NCBI RefSeq assembly: GCF_963924675.1
Contig: NC_089222.1
Coordinates: forward strand, 116,079,316 to 116,143,315
Reading direction: 5' to 3'
DNA: 64,000 nucleotides
Source of the DNA: Phocoena phocoena
Lineage: Eukaryota > Chordata > Mammalia > Artiodactyla > Phocoenidae
Shown here in pieces: positions 10,739-22,220 of this stretch (the stretch's first letter is position 1; the number at the start of each line of letters is the position of its first letter). Made by a program: the position numbers and the translations under genes. The notes below the pieces were generated by a model, which searched no databases, was not told the origin of the DNA, and was given only the letters and a program-made list of their open reading frames with translations.

Positions 10739-11329
10739 ATCTGGTGATACATATTTCAGTCATAAGGTCTTTGAAATTTCAGTTAGTTCTCTTTTGTAGG
10801 TGGCTCTTCTTTATGGAATTTGATTTGCTCTGGTTCATGCAGCACTCCCAGCATCCCCTTCTCATTTTTCTTCCCTCTCCTCCATCATGCACTTAAGAGC
10901 ACATATGAATATGAGGAGCACATTGTGAATATGAAAACAGTATTCTACTCTTCGTATTGAATTATAGATACTTCTGCTTTGTTAAGTATCCTTCCCCCAA
11001 ATATATGTGAGTTAATTTTAATATTTTGGTATGTTAACATTATGATATTGAAGACATTTAATATCTTGACGTTTTAGCAGAACTGACTTTAAGGAATATT
11101 TAGTTTTACTCAAATTCAAATGTAAAATTTTGAGAAATCTTTTCCAAAGCTTCCACATCCATGATAGGCTATTATTGGGCAAATATATATAAGGTAACCC
11201 AAGAACAAAACAAAACCTATCAGATCTTCACAGTCATTTATTTATTTATTTATTTATCCAAAAAGTATTTACTGTGGTTTGGAAAAGGAGAAGTGAACTA
11301 GACTTTTTTTTTTAAATTGTGAGCCACTG
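10739..11329. other. No gene seen; short ATTT repeat
   Basis: AT-rich sequence with a (TTTA)n run near 11238-11258. No coding or RNA gene is recognised. Confidence 0.5.
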
Positions 11330-11500
11330 TATTTTGTATTTCACACACATAAATTCATTCCATCATTTTAATACCTCTAGGTATGAACTATTCCCATTTT
11401 GCAGGGGAAGGAATGGAGCTCTAAGAATGTAAGTGTCACAGGGGACACAACTGTCAGATGGCTGAGTTGGGATCTCAATTTATGGCATTTTTAATCTAAA
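11330..11500 (+). repeat. MIR SINE fragment
   Basis: The order 'aattcattccatcatttta', 'actattcccattttgcaggggaaggaa', 'aagtgtcacagg' and 'agttgggatctcaa' follows the core and 3' part of MIR, an ancient tRNA-derived SINE. It is diverged. Confidence 0.65.
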
Positions 11501-11705
11501 GTTCCTGAGTAAAAGTACAATGATGCCTCAGTGATTCACTGAGTTTGTGCAATGGGCAGGTCCATATGCACTGGGGGAATACTAAAATACATTGAATGTG
11601 GATTCTGGATTTGGTAGCTTTTAGTTTGTAAAAATGAAAGTGTAGGTACATAAACAACTATAATACATAATAGAATGTTAAGGAACAGAAATAGATATAT
11701 GTGTA

Positions 11706-11924
11706 TTATAGTTTAGGGACTTCCTTGGTGGTCCAGTGCCTAAGACTTCACCTTCCAGTGCAGGAGATGCAGGTTTGATCCCTGGTTGGGGAGCCAAGAT
11801 CCCACATGCCTCGTGGCCAAAAAATCAAAATATAAAATAGAAGCAATATTGTAACAAGTTCAATAAAGACTTAAAAAAAATTGGTCCACATCAAAAAAAC
11901 TTTAACGAAATCTGTTATAGTTTA
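11706..11924 (+). mobile_element. tRNA-derived SINE (CHR-1-like), plus strand
   Basis: The element starts 'gggacttccttggtggtccagtg' and has the tRNA-like A and B box region ('gcaggtttgatccctggtt'). It ends with the 'caataaagacttaaaaaaaa' and 'ggtccacatcaaaaaaac' tail typical of whale and ruminant CHR-1-like SINEs. The duplication TTATAGTTTA at 11706-11715 recurs at 11915-11924. Confidence 0.85.
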
Positions 11925-14900
11925 TATGATAAAATCTTGTTTAGGTGAAATTATAACTTGAAGGTCTACATACCTTTGTTCAAATTCTTAACTGTTCTAT
12001 CCATTGAGACATGGAAAAAGAAGATTGAACCTAAGTGACAGCAGTAAATGGTTTTCCAAAGTCAAATACAATCATGACCTATAATATTGTTTCCAATTTA
12101 CCTCATTTTTGTTGCTGAACAATATGTTAAGAAGAAATGGACTACTTCCAGGTTATACAACTTCATGTTTACAGTTTTAAGTTTTTCATGGGGTCACATT
12201 TCCTTATTCATCTTTTACATTTGAAGTTGGAGAAGCACAGGGGGAAGGGTCAGGCTGCAAGAATCCTTTCAGTGTGATTCAGAAGCAACTGCTTAGTTTC
12301 AGGCTGTTGGCACAGTAGTAGACAGGACACAATGTTTCTGCAATTAATCTTTCTGATGTACCAATGATACTTTGCAGAACAGAATGATTACCACTAGTTA
12401 CTTGCTCTTTTCACTCATTCCTGGCCAATGAGCTGGGCCAATGAGCCAGAAGAACACTGATTGAAAACCAAAAAAGGAGCTAGAGCTATTAGCATTTTCC
12501 TCTTCTCAGTATGGTCATTTCCTCCAGGTCACTGAGTTTGGATGGATCCTATTTGATGAAATAAGGACTATATATTATTGTTTATTATAATGTATATATT
12601 ATTCACATATGTACCCGTATACAAATTTAGCTATACTTGTAGTTATACTATGTGTCTGTTTACATACATGTGTACCCTTCCAAAGCAAATCACAGTAAAA
12701 TTTAAATCACAGAGATTGACTTTCCAAAGTAGACCATTATGAGGGAACATTATCATCTATTTTTAGAAAGGACGATAATGGTGTTCAGAAGCTAAATGGC
12801 AGGGAGCCATTCCCTCTGAGTCTCCAGCAATGATTCATATTTTTGATAGCTCTGAGTGAGTTAAGCTTTGTCTCTGTCTTAGTAGCCTCTTTATACCTGG
12901 ATGAAGATATAAATCCTGGGGGCACCAGAAGGAATGGAGCCCATATACTCTGATCTTTATGCCAGAAGCAACTGTGCAACAGCCAGAAACAGAAATGAAT
13001 GTAAACATCCTCACTGTTACTGTGTTCTTCAGGAAACAAAGCTTTATTTTATTGAGTTATCTTGCCAGGGGATAAAAATGAATTCCTGATCATGAGAAGA
13101 TTGAGAACATGGTACTTTTGTACTCTGTTAGGAAAGTTGGAAAGCCTAGACTCAGTGACTAAATGAAACAGTAGCAGCTCAATGTATAGCACTGTACAAA
13201 AGCTCTGTGTAGCGTGAGGCCCTTGCAATGAGTCCTGGATCTCTGGAAGGCTCCTGGCTCAAAAGCTTGTCCATTGAGACCTGCGGGGTGGGAGAAGTAA
13301 TGAAGAATGAGCTCCAGCTTCTGCCTCCCAAAGTCTGTGAGATGTTGAGACAAACAGTACCTCCTGTTCCAAATAGGTGGGGTGGGTAAAATAGGTCTTC
13401 ACTTTTTGTTCTAAGGGAGGTCTTCCTGGCCCACTATTTTCCCACCTGAAATACGGCAATCCCCGTCTCAAAATCACACCTCCTCGCTCGCTCTTCTCAA
13501 GCTTCCAGAACAAAGGTGGGAGGTTCTTTCTGTTTGAATGCTTTGAACTTGGCCTCAGCTTTATTTATTTTGCCAAGATGGTGCCTAAAGCTACAATTAG
13601 TATTTACTCCTTGTGTTCTTGAAGCATTGGCTTAGTGGAAGAGTGGATTCTGAACTACCTGAGTTCAGGACTGTGTCTCATTCTACTTGCCATCATAGTA
13701 CGTTGTACCTTATGCTTTCTGTAGTAGTTAAATAATTTGTTCTGATTCCATTCTATTTGTATTTCTACTTATTCATAGAAAAGTATTTTGGAATTTATTT
13801 CATTCTGTTTTGTAGAAAACCATGATATTTTCTGATTCTTCTAGTATATACATACTCAATATTTCCACAAATTTTAAGGCAAAAATTTTGGATCATTACC
13901 CCAGCTCACATAATTCCAGAAAGTCAGATATGATTCTATCTTCTTTCAGAACTACAGCAGCAATGTGACAATCTCGTGATTGGTTTGGGGTCCAGTTTTG
14001 TTTACTAGAGTATCTCAAGTGCCAAGAATAGTGCTTGGCATATTAAAAACATTCAGTGCTATTAAAATTATCATAACAAAAATTTGAGGTTTGTACCTAG
14101 CAAAAATTGGGTACTCTTATAATGGGTATTTCTCATTTACGTCTTTTTTTCCATTTACTTTTTATAATTAAACAATTCACAGGAGGAATTCTTGATGGGT
14201 CAAACACATATCCACTGTAGTACATTCTAAATCACAGACCATGGAAGGCATATATTCAAGTGATGACATCAATCAATTTATTCTGGATCAATTTGCAGCC
14301 AAGCTTTCCCCTAAACCTGTCTAATGTTTTGGCAAGATACTTGAAAGGACTCACTAAAAATTTATTAGTGTAGCTTGAAATCGTTTTTTTTTTTCCCATT
14401 CTCTGGCTTAACAAAGAGAATACTGTTTGCCCTCTGAACATATAGATTTTATAGTTTAACATAGTAATGGATATGCTTGCCAAGAATCACAGTTTCTAAT
14501 GAGGCTCTATTAAAATATTGCTGTTTTAACTTTCATTTTATGTACTGCATTTTTATTTAAATTTGTCTAACTCATAATTAAAGGTTAACTTGAGTACTGG
14601 TTTGGAAATATATTTTGTATCACTTTGTATCTTCTTTTCAGTGAACCTAGTAGTTTCAATTAATTGATACTGATTTTGAACATATACAATATGTAAACTT
14701 TTCAAACAGAATTCACATTAGTGTAAAGAGCATGTTGCTTTCATATGTAATGTTTTTAAGTAAGATACAGCTTTGAAAGACTAAGTATTTCAGACACTGA
14801 TCCAAACTTCAAGTTTTAGCTTAGTGCAGTAGCTACAGCACCAAATGAACAATTTTGTAGGTTACTATATGTTATGAATTTAAGGATAACTGGTTTATAG

Positions 14901-15180
14901 AAGAGACCAAACAGTAAAATTTTAAACTGACCAGAAAAAGGTGAACTTTAAACTCCAATTCTGTACACAAGAGAAACTAGTTATTTATATTGGTCAAAAA
15001 TATCAAAAAGTTAACCCAAAATTTTCTTCCTAGATGACATTTGATATAAATGATGACAGCATATTTATTAATAATATATTCTAAACTGTCTCGAGAGAAT
15101 GTCTTTTGAATAAGCTAAAAAAAAGTGAGTTTTGATGCCTTTAAGTGTCACTTTCTAATAAACATGTTATTATTTCTTTC
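11925..15180. other. Mostly unique AT-rich DNA; one weak L2-like tail
   Basis: No gene is seen in this 3.2-kb stretch. At about 13985-14065 the wording 'gccaagaatagtgcttggca' resembles an L2 3' tail. The open frames at 12785-13039, 13159-13353, 13259-13513 and 14256-14483 have no recognisable domain and no supporting context. Confidence 0.5.
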
Positions 15181-15184
15181 TTTT

Positions 15185-15722
15185 TAAGCTTTGTTGAAGT
15201 ATAACTGAAATGCAAAACATCACACACACATAATGTGTACATTTTGAGGAGTCTGGACATATACATGTACCTGTGGTACCATCATTACAATCAAGATACT
15301 AAACATACCCATCCCCCCAAATTTCCTTGTGTTCTTTGGCATGTGTGTGTGTGTTTGTGTGTGTATGTGTATTTTGTGGTAAGGACACAACATGAGATCC
15401 AGATTCTTTATATATTTTAAAGTGCACATTACCATATTGTTAGATATAGGTACCATGTTTTACAGCTAAGATATGGAAACTATCCAAATGTCCATCAACA
15501 GATGAACGGATGAAGAAAATGTGGTGTATAGATATAGGTATTATAGCCTTAAAACAGAAGAAATTTCTTCCATTTGTGACAACATGGATGAAACTAGAGG
15601 ACATTATGCTAAGTGAAATAAGTCAGTCACAGAAGGATGAATATTGCATGATTGCCGTTAAATGGAGGTATCTAAAAGTCAAACTCATAGAAGCAGAGGA
15701 TAGAATTTATAATAAAATATTT
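15185..15722 (-). mobile_element. Old L1M fragment with an inverted 5' part
   Basis: Two L1 pieces lie head to head. On the minus strand, 15465-15188 reads as the 3' UTR in sense, ending at the side near 15188 ('ttgttgaagtataactg' on the plus strand). The adjoining part, 15470-15720, reads as the ORF2 C-terminus on the plus strand ('ccaaatgtccatcaacagatg', 'catggatgaaactagagga', 'gtgaaataagtcagtcac'). This arrangement is what twin priming produces: an inverted 5' segment joined to a sense 3' segment. Two independent old insertions cannot be excluded. The open frames at 15220-15456 and 15510-15725 are parts of this remnant. Confidence 0.65.
15338..15371 (+). repeat. (TG)n-rich microsatellite
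   Basis: An interrupted TG run, with TGTT and TATG interruptions, lies within the old L1M fragment. Confidence 0.8.
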
Positions 15723-17368
15723 TAAAAGAAATAGCTTCATATCTTAGTACCTTTAACTGTATTTTTTTCCCCTGCTTTTTGAACAAGGGTCTCCTCATTC
15801 TCATTTTGCAATGGGTTCTACACATTATGTAACAATCCTTGATCACAGTTTTCTATGTCCAATTTTCTTAATTAAAATAAACAGTTAAGTGGGAAGTTTT
15901 CATTTCTGTTTATCTTAATATTTAGGAAAGATAACATAGTAATATTTTCTTACTGTGATCTTTTTTTTCTCTCCCTTTCCAGTGCTTTGGTTCTCATTGA
16001 TTACATAACTTTCTTTGTACCTGCTTATATTTTCTAAAGCAATAAGGCACCATATTTTTTCTTAGAGTAAAAGCCTGGGTTTAAGATTTAAGCCATGGTT
16101 TTCTAGCTCATCAGATATTTTCCACTCAAATGACTGTCAGGAAACAGATTTTAAAAAGAACATTTTTTTCTTCAATGGGAAGGTCCTGCCAGCCATCATT
16201 CACCATATTTGACACAGCTGGTGAATGAGCAAAAGACACAAATTGTTACAGAATCCCCAAACAAACTGCACTCTTGTTTCAGCACCACCTGTGGCCTCTT
16301 AATGTATGAAGCAGGAAAAAGAAATATGCAAATGTTGGTATTCATTTGCAGGGAGCTGATTCCACTGAATAGTTTTCTTGGGTTTCCTAATGTTTTCACG
16401 ATTTCCTCACCATATACTTATCAATCATTTTTCTTGTCAGTAAGAACCTCATTTTTGTGTGTGTGCCCACGTTAAGTGTTGCCTGAAGGTACTGCAATTT
16501 CTGAATCCTCTCAAGGTAAGAATATCCTTGGAAAAGTCTATAATTCTCGACAGAAAAGAAATCACCATGACTGAAAAAGCAAATAGCAATGACGCCAGTG
16601 CATAATAAGCAACAGACTACCAGAATTCATTCTTTAATGGGACTCTTGATTACCATATATAGAACATAAAGATGAAGCAGAAACATTACAGCACTAATGC
16701 CAAGCTGCAGCGTTCTTCCCTCTGGGTATGGATACCAGCCTGTCCATGGATCTCAGCCTCCCTTAGTCAGTCATTATCAATGAGTGCCTTAAAGAGACAC
16801 TAAAATTTAAAGGTCCCTTGTCAAGCTAAGACACATCTGCTTTTCTAGTCAGTACGGTGTCTTCAGGAGAGGATGACCCAACAAATAACTAGAAAATTAA
16901 GCCAGAATCTATCTGTTCCTCAAATGGATCAGTATTTTCATTATTGTAAACCTCTACTACTAATTGAAAAAAAAAGTATATAGTGACTCACAATAACTGT
17001 GTGGGAGGAAAGATCTGTTGTTCCCTCCTGGGTGAACTCAAAGAATTCCTTTGGATTTTAAAATTTCATGTTCTTTTTGAACAACCTTTAGAAAGAAATG
17101 TTATGGTGTTAGATTATATGTTCTTTTTTATTTAATTTCAAATGTCCAGATAAAAATCACTCTGGCTACTACCTAACATGTGTTTTTAAACTACATGTGA
17201 GGCTCACAAAAATTGTATTTAACGTACAAAAATACATCTGTCTATAAAATCTCCTTTATTTCCATTTTCTAACAATTTTATTTTCTTTTATCAGGCTTTA
17301 TTAACCACAGTTAAGATTGCTGCAAAAACATGTCTCATTCAAGTGCATATATCTGTTTAATTCACATC
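15723..17368. other. Unique AT-rich DNA; possible regulatory block near 16.2-16.4 kb
   Basis: No gene or repeat family is recognised over 1.6 kb. The block at 16190-16420 is less AT-rich and holds a CAGCTG E-box near 16217-16222, a CACCTG, a perfect octamer ATGCAAAT at 16326-16333 and a 7-of-8 reverse octamer at 16344-16350. I list this only as a candidate. The open frames on both strands here (16196-16399 and 16209-16475) are unremarkable. Confidence 0.4.
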
Positions 17369-18741
17369 AAAAAGTCAAGTGAAACTCCCTAACACCATAC
17401 ACAAAAATAAGCTCAAAATGGATTAAAGACCTAAATGTAAGGCCAGAAACTATCAAACTCTTAGAGGAAAACATAGGCAGAACACTCTATGACATAAATC
17501 ACAGCAAGATCCTTTTTGACCCACCTCCTAGAGAAATGGAAATAAAAACAAAAATAAACAAATGGGACCTAATGAAACTTCAAAGCTTTTGCACAGCAAA
17601 GGAAACCATAAACAAGACCAAAAGACAACCCTCAGAATGGGAGAAAATATTTGCAAATGAAGCAACTGACAAAGGATTAATTTCCAAAATTTAAAAGCAG
17701 CTCATGCAGCTCAATAACAAAAAAACAAACAACCCAATCCAAAAATGGGCAGAAGAACTAAATAGACATTTCTCCAAAGAAGATATACAGACTGCCAACA
17801 AACACATGAAAGAATGCTCAACATCATTAATCATTAGAGAAATGCAAATCAAAACTACAATGAGATATCATCTCACACCAGTCAGAATGGCCATCATCAA
17901 AAAATCTAGAAACAATAAATGCTGGAGAGGTGTGGAGAAAAGGGAACACTCTTGCACTGCTGGTGGGAATGTGAATTGGTACAGCCACTATGGAGAATAG
18001 TATGGAGGTTCCTTAAAAAACTACAAATAGAACTACCATATGACCCAGCAATCCCACTACTGGGCATATACCCTGAGAAAACCAAAATTCAAAAAGAGTC
18101 ATGTACCAAAATGTTCATTGCATCTCTATTTACAATAGCCCAGAGATGGAAACATCTTAAGTGCCCATCATCGGATGAATGGATAAAGAAGATGTGGCAC
18201 ATATATACAATGGAATATTACTCAGCCATAAAAAGAAACGAAATTGAGCTATTTGTAATGAGGTGGATGGACCTAGAGTCTGTCATACAGAGTGAAGTAA
18301 GTCAGAAAGAGAAAGACAAATACCATATGCTAACACATATATATGGAATTTAAGAAAAAAAAATGTCATGAAGAACCTAGGGGTAAGACAGGAATAAAGA
18401 CACAGACCTACTAGAGAACAGACTTGAGGATATGGGGATGGGGAAGGGTGAGCTGTGACAAAGCGAGAGAGCGGCATGGACATATATACACTACCAAACG
18501 TAAGGTAGATAGCTAGTGGGAAGCAGCCACATAGCACAGGGAGATCAGCTCGGTGCTTTGTGACCACCTGGAGGGGTGGGATAGGGAGGTTGGGAGGGAG
18601 GGAGATGCAAGAGGGAAGAGATATGGGAACATATGTATATGTATAACTGATTCACTTTGTTATAAAGCAGAAACTAACACACCATTGTAAAGCAATTATA
18701 CCCCAATAAAGATGTTAAAAAAAAAAAAAGTCAAGTGAAAG
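17369..18741 (+). mobile_element. 5'-truncated L1 LINE with target-site duplication
   Basis: The insertion runs from 17385 to the poly-A ending at 18730. It is flanked by the direct repeat AAAAAGTCAAGTGAAA at 17369-17384 and 18726-18741, the A's being shared with the tail. It holds the last third of ORF2, a full 3' UTR with the G-rich tract ('gaggggtgggatagggagg'), and the terminus 'ccccaataaagatgtta'. The close match to the ORF2 C-terminus of the 4.6-kb L1 and the intact duplication point to a fairly recent event. Confidence 0.95.
17385..18353 (+). pseudogene. L1 ORF2 C-terminal fragment
   Basis: The reading starts mid-protein at the truncation point ('[19 protein letters not shown]' equivalent) and continues to the natural end near 18353. 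There are two visible breaks. A TAA lies near 17692, just before the open piece at 17704-18000. A frame change falls around 17920-17935, after which the second piece (17919-18353) continues with '[17 protein letters not shown]' and '[18 protein letters not shown]'. No endonuclease or reverse transcriptase active site is included. Confidence 0.9.
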
Positions 18742-18819
18742 ATGAGCATATTAAAGCTACCCTGTCTTTATTCAAAAGAACTACCGGAAACTGTAACATT
18801 CCACAACTTATTCTAAACT

Positions 18820-19187
18820 TGTTTTGGAGTGAATGTTTGTGTCCCCCTAAAACTCATATGTTGAAATCCTAACCCTCAATATGAAGATATCAGGAGATAT
18901 TGGCAGGTAATTAGGTCATGAGGGTAGAGCACTCATGAATGAGATTAGTGCCATTATAAGAAGAGACAGATGACAGAGCCTGCTTCCTCTCTCTGTTCCC
19001 CACCATTTGAGGATACAATGGAGAAGACGGCTGTCTGCAAACTAGGAAGAGGGTCCTCATCAGACAATGGATTGGCTGGTGTCTTGATGTCGGGCATCTA
19101 GCCTCCAGAACTGTGAGAATAAATGCTTGTTGTTTAAGCCACTCCATCTATGGTGTTTTTATTATAGGAGCCCAGACTGTATAAGCA
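18820..19187 (+). mobile_element. MST/MLT1-type MaLR solo LTR
   Basis: It starts near 'tgttttggagtgaatgtttg' and continues with 'actcatatgttgaaatccta', 'taattaggtcatgagggtag', 'agcctccagaactgtgagaa' and 'gttgtttaagccactccatc', ending 'gagcccagactgtataagca'. This is the landmark order of an MSTA/MLT1-like LTR. No internal region follows. Confidence 0.88.
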
Positions 19188-19370
19188 GGAAAAGACTTAC
19201 TATAAACAGGAAAGGACAAGGAAGTCACGACCTGTCTCACTAAAGTCATTCTCTTCATTCTTTAAGTCCTTACCCATAACAGTACTAAGGCTGGAATCAT
19301 TTAATATTCTGTTCTTAAGCTTTCATAATGGATTCCTCAGTACACAGAAGACACATCATTCGTGTATTTA

Positions 19371-19545
19371 AAACATATATTTCAAATTATTTGCTAGACA
19401 TGGCTAAGCACTGGAAATAAAGTGGTGAATAAAACAGGCATCATCCCTGCTGTTCTGACACCCACAATCTGGTGGGTGAGACCAACAATAAAGAAATAAA
19501 AATAAGGTTACAAACCATGATGAATACTATGAAAGAATAAAGTGC
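19371..19545 (+). repeat. Possible old interspersed repeat
   Basis: The wording 'tttgctagacatggctaagcactgg', then 'gaataaaacaggcatcatccctgctg' and 'cacaatctggtgggtgagac', resembles diverged copies of a common old repeat ('ccaggcactgtgctaggcactgggg ... ccctgccctcatggagcttacattctagtg'). I cannot fix the family. Confidence 0.4.
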
Positions 19546-20080
19546 CATATTAACAGAATTACAAATAGGTATCTTAAAAAAGGGGAGGGATGTTTTTCTA
19601 AAAAAGTTATACTGAAGTTTAGAGAGACTAGTTTCTGTTCCCATGTATAGTTATCTCAGTTTGGCAGTGGTCAACCCCACTGGGTACAAAAAAGCCTTCT
19701 TCTCACTGAGAATGTGAGGCTGTTCTTGCCTCTTTCTTTTCTTAGAAGACAACTGCCCTGATTTCTCATCTGTTGAAATTCCTACTCTTTGCTTTCTCTT
19801 CTTCCAGCATGTGCACCTGTCACTTTGCTCTATAATCAAACTGAGAAAACTGACTAAAATAAGAGTGCAATATTATCTTTTTCTTCTGCATCTTGATATA
19901 GTCAGTGTAATAGCAGTATGCTGAAATGTATACCAAAAGGTCCTGTACAATTGTGTAAATTTGTTTCAATCATCTGCATCCAACCAACTCTGAAAGAGAA
20001 AGATACAAAATTGACCAAAAATTAAGTAAAAAATATACTACCTACTAAGAAGTGATACAGATTTCTTGGCACCAAGAACC
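19546..20080. other. No gene or clear repeat seen
   Basis: AT-rich sequence. The 62- and 67-codon minus-strand frames have no recognised protein. Confidence 0.5.
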
Positions 20081-20354
20081 AAGAATTATTTCTCTTGGGG
20101 ACTTCCCTGGTGGCACAGTGGATAAGACTCCATGCTCCCAATGCAGGGGGCGCAGGTTCGATCCCTGGTCAGGGAACTAGATCTCATATACATGCTGCAA
20201 CTAAGAGTTCGCATGCCACAACTAAGGAGCCCACATGATGCAATTAAGGAGCCCACAAGCTGCAACTAAGGAGCCCGCCTGCTGCAACTAAGACCTGGTG
20301 CAACCAAATAAATAAATAAATAAGTAAATATTTTTAAAAGAATTATTTCTCTTG
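20081..20354 (+). mobile_element. tRNA-derived SINE (CHR-1-like) with long target duplication
   Basis: The body starts 'gggacttccctggtggcac', has the B-box-like 'ggttcgatccctggtca', and then a series of related units based on 'ctgcaactaaggagccc' before an (AAAT)n tail. The 17-bp duplication AAGAATTATTTCTCTTG at 20081-20097 is repeated exactly at 20338-20354. Confidence 0.93.
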
Positions 20355-21849
20355 TGGTTCTTCAGAAAAGTGAGTACTCATGATGTCATAGTAGAATAGG
20401 TCACAGTTATTCATGATGTTAAAAAAAATAAGATAATGTGTTAATGAATGCTAATATACTAAACAGAGACTAAGTTTTTCTTTTTCTCTGCTATTCTCTC
20501 TTATGTATATTTGAGTAGGAGAATTCTGAGTTTATGGTCCATCTGTGCATTTTAATTCTAAAAGGCTAGTCAACATGGAAAGATTTTACTCTTGGTGGTA
20601 AATTCACGAGGCACTTAGCAGAGAACTCTGTGTAATGCTGATAATCTTGGAGTTGGGGGTGGGGCATTAACCTATGTGGCATTCTCCATGCAATTGAGGA
20701 CACGTTTTAGCAATTCCCATAAGTATACGTACTTAAGAAGTTCCCATGGATACACATACTCCCAACACAAAAATGCTTTGGTAAAAGTTTTCCCTTCTAA
20801 ACCATTATTTTAATTCACAAAATTCCATCAGGAATCCAACTGGATTTTAATCCACTTTGCACTTACTAATCTTAAGGAGAACTATTCACCAATGAGAAAC
20901 GTTAGAATGGCCCAGCAGCAGCCCAAGAAATGAGTGGCTGAACTGAAGTAACTGCCACAGTATTTCTGGGCAGAATAAACTAAATCTGTTAAACATATAC
21001 AGTGTACTGATCTATTTATTCACCAGATTTCATCTGTCTTAAAAAATCATATTAAAGATTTTTAACCATCTTTGTAATAAAAAAATGCCCTTAAGATGTT
21101 CATTCACAGATTTCTTGACTTTATTGTAGTACTGATAATACATAGAAATAATGTTTAAAGAAGTATTCATACGTAAAATATACATACATACTGCCGGTGG
21201 AAACATGGCCCTAATTGATGCTAAATAACAGACCCAAATAATTTCTTACTTAAATTAACACCAGTGAGTAATTGATAGCTATGCCCTTAGAATGCCTTGC
21301 ATGCTTTCATGAGTAGGGAGAGCCTGACTCCCTCCAGAATGATGATCTTCCACACAGTAAAATGACCAGAGAAATGTCTCTTTAAGACCTCTCTCACCAC
21401 ATAAAATATTCATTCATACATCAACTCAGGCAGTTTCATGGGGACAGGCCCATTTTGAAAGAGGGTCAAGGTTTCAGATTATACAGTCGGAAGGTTCATG
21501 ATGCTTTGCCTTTTCCTTTGTCTTCCCATCCTATTAATTCAAAATTTTTCACAAGGAGTGGCACTAATTAGACCTGCTCTGGACTACCACCAAGACTTTC
21601 TATCAAATTTCTTTCCTGTTTATGTTTAAGTTACTCAGAAGTTATCTGTGTGCCCTTTGGACATGTAGGACCTATTTTTTTAAACTCCCTCTGTACAAAG
21701 AATGTAATCTTAGCTTCCTGGGTTCTGGATTATGTCATAGTATTTCTCTATTTCAACTGAGAAATGTCAGACTAAAGAGTGAAAGTAGTAATTCATCATA
21801 ATAATCCCCTCTTCCCAAATCAGAAAAAAAAAAAAAACCCACTTTTTGG

Positions 21850-22220
21850 TTAAAAGGATTCATTGCCTGAGGTTGAATATATACTGCCTAATTAGCTTTA
21901 GTTCCGTCAAACAGAAGTTTTATCTATAAATTATCCTCTTATGAAACGATTATGGGGTTGCTTCTGATGTGATAAATTTCACTTCTTTTTGAAGTTGTAT
22001 TTGGGTCATTAATTGGAGAGTCATTAATTAGAAAATAGAGCAATTAGCTGTTATCGATTGAGAATTATAAGAACATCTAGCAAGTTAATTGGCTACTGAT
22101 TATTGTGTGTTGATAAAGTGGACAGGTTTGTAAATTATTTTATCTACCAAATGGAATTTTAGCCTTCTAAATAACTTATAATCCTTGCTAGATGTTCTTG
22201 GACAATTTACGTTATTCCTG
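21850..22220. promoter_or_regulatory. Candidate noncoding regulatory element rich in TAAT sites
   Basis: A repeat-free block contains many homeodomain-type cores: CTAATTAG near 21889, TCATTAATTGG near 22007, TCATTAATTAG near 22021, CAATTAG near 22041 and GTTAATTGG near 22084. It also holds a 16-bp perfect inverted repeat (22069-22084 and 22184-22199). Such clustering is common in developmental enhancers, but AT-rich DNA also yields these motifs by chance. No conservation data can be consulted here. Confidence 0.3.
22069..22199. repeat. 16-bp perfect inverted repeat with 99-bp spacer
   Basis: AAGAACATCTAGCAAG at 22069-22084 is the exact reverse complement of CTTGCTAGATGTTCTT at 22184-22199. 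Pairing does not clearly extend outward or inward. No poly-A, tRNA-like start or TA duplication marks it as a known MITE. Confidence 0.9.

Noticed and set aside
17704..18353. Two overlapping frames that suggested a gene with programmed frameshift
   Set aside because: Both are L1 ORF2 pieces separated by a simple indel. The same protein order is seen without overlap in the related L1 at 5203-6000.
20195..20300. Possible CRISPR-like spaced repeat array
   Set aside because: The repeated 'ctgcaactaaggagccc' units are the known internal units of a CHR-type SINE. The spacers are only a few bases and the genome is mammalian.
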